Source: Pseudolactococcus plantarum (lineage in GTDB: Bacteria; Bacillota; Bacilli; Lactobacillales; Streptococcaceae). Taken from it: a stretch of DNA of 37,878 bases. Below the pieces are notes generated by a model. That model had not been told where the DNA came from. It ran no database searches and saw only the letters and a list, made by a program, of their open reading frames with translations. The number at the start of each line of letters is the position of its first letter. Position 1 is the stretch's first letter. Below, piece by piece: positions 37,840 to 37,878 of the stretch. The stretch lies in contig JAKDQI010000003.1 in the NCBI GenBank assembly GCA_030454995.1, positions 1 through 37,878 of the forward strand, in the 5' to 3' direction. A program made the translations under genes and the position numbers.

Positions 37840-37878
37840 CCTCCTTTATATTACGTGCGTTCTGTAAAAGAGTTTAAT

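Noticed and set aside
1-37878. CRISPR array, tRNA/rRNA genes, IS elements or prophage
   Set aside because: No regularly spaced repeats, no T-loop/acceptor-stem pattern, no transposase/integrase/phage ORFs were recognised on either strand.

Overview
A 37.9 kb low-GC Gram-positive chromosomal segment. By gene content it is most likely a Lactococcus-type lactic acid bacterium (inference; no database search was run). Nearly all genes lie on the minus strand. From left to right: the 5' tip of rplC plus rpsJ (S10 operon start), mscL (+), thrC, rpmG-secE-nusG, a class A PBP, a MarR/nitroreductase/DUF1304 cluster (+), a ZitR/AdcR-regulated zinc ABC transporter with no binding-protein gene, a D-amino-acid aminotransferase, ispE, a complete comGA-GG competence pilus operon, polC, cfa, a complete L-ascorbate utilisation operon (ulaG-C-A-B-D-E-F) with a divergent DeoR-type regulator, a DUF4430-like lipoprotein, a CoA-binding protein, a nitroreductase and VanZ-like pair, rlmN, yutD, a YunD-like metallophosphatase, and at the right edge a SpoIIM/DUF95-like protein, a small cationic membrane protein and a MFP/ATPase/permease exporter. 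That last group resembles the export and immunity half of a circular-bacteriocin cluster and has a frameshifted MFP. No tRNA, rRNA, CRISPR array, IS element or prophage was recognised. The strongest non-gene signals are: (i) five genes (pbp2A, ispE, vanZ-like, rlmN, yunD-like) in which a TGn-extended -10 box sits only 5-6 nt before the ATG with no Shine-Dalgarno, predicting leaderless mRNAs; (ii) a two-arm inverted repeat plus a cre box in the ula intergenic region; (iii) a comGG with no canonical start upstream of its pilin motif; (iv) a homopolymer frameshift in the exporter MFP; and (v) structured leaders upstream of rpsJ and rpmG-secE-nusG. All promoter, operator and RNA claims come from reading the sequence by eye and need experimental or comparative checks.
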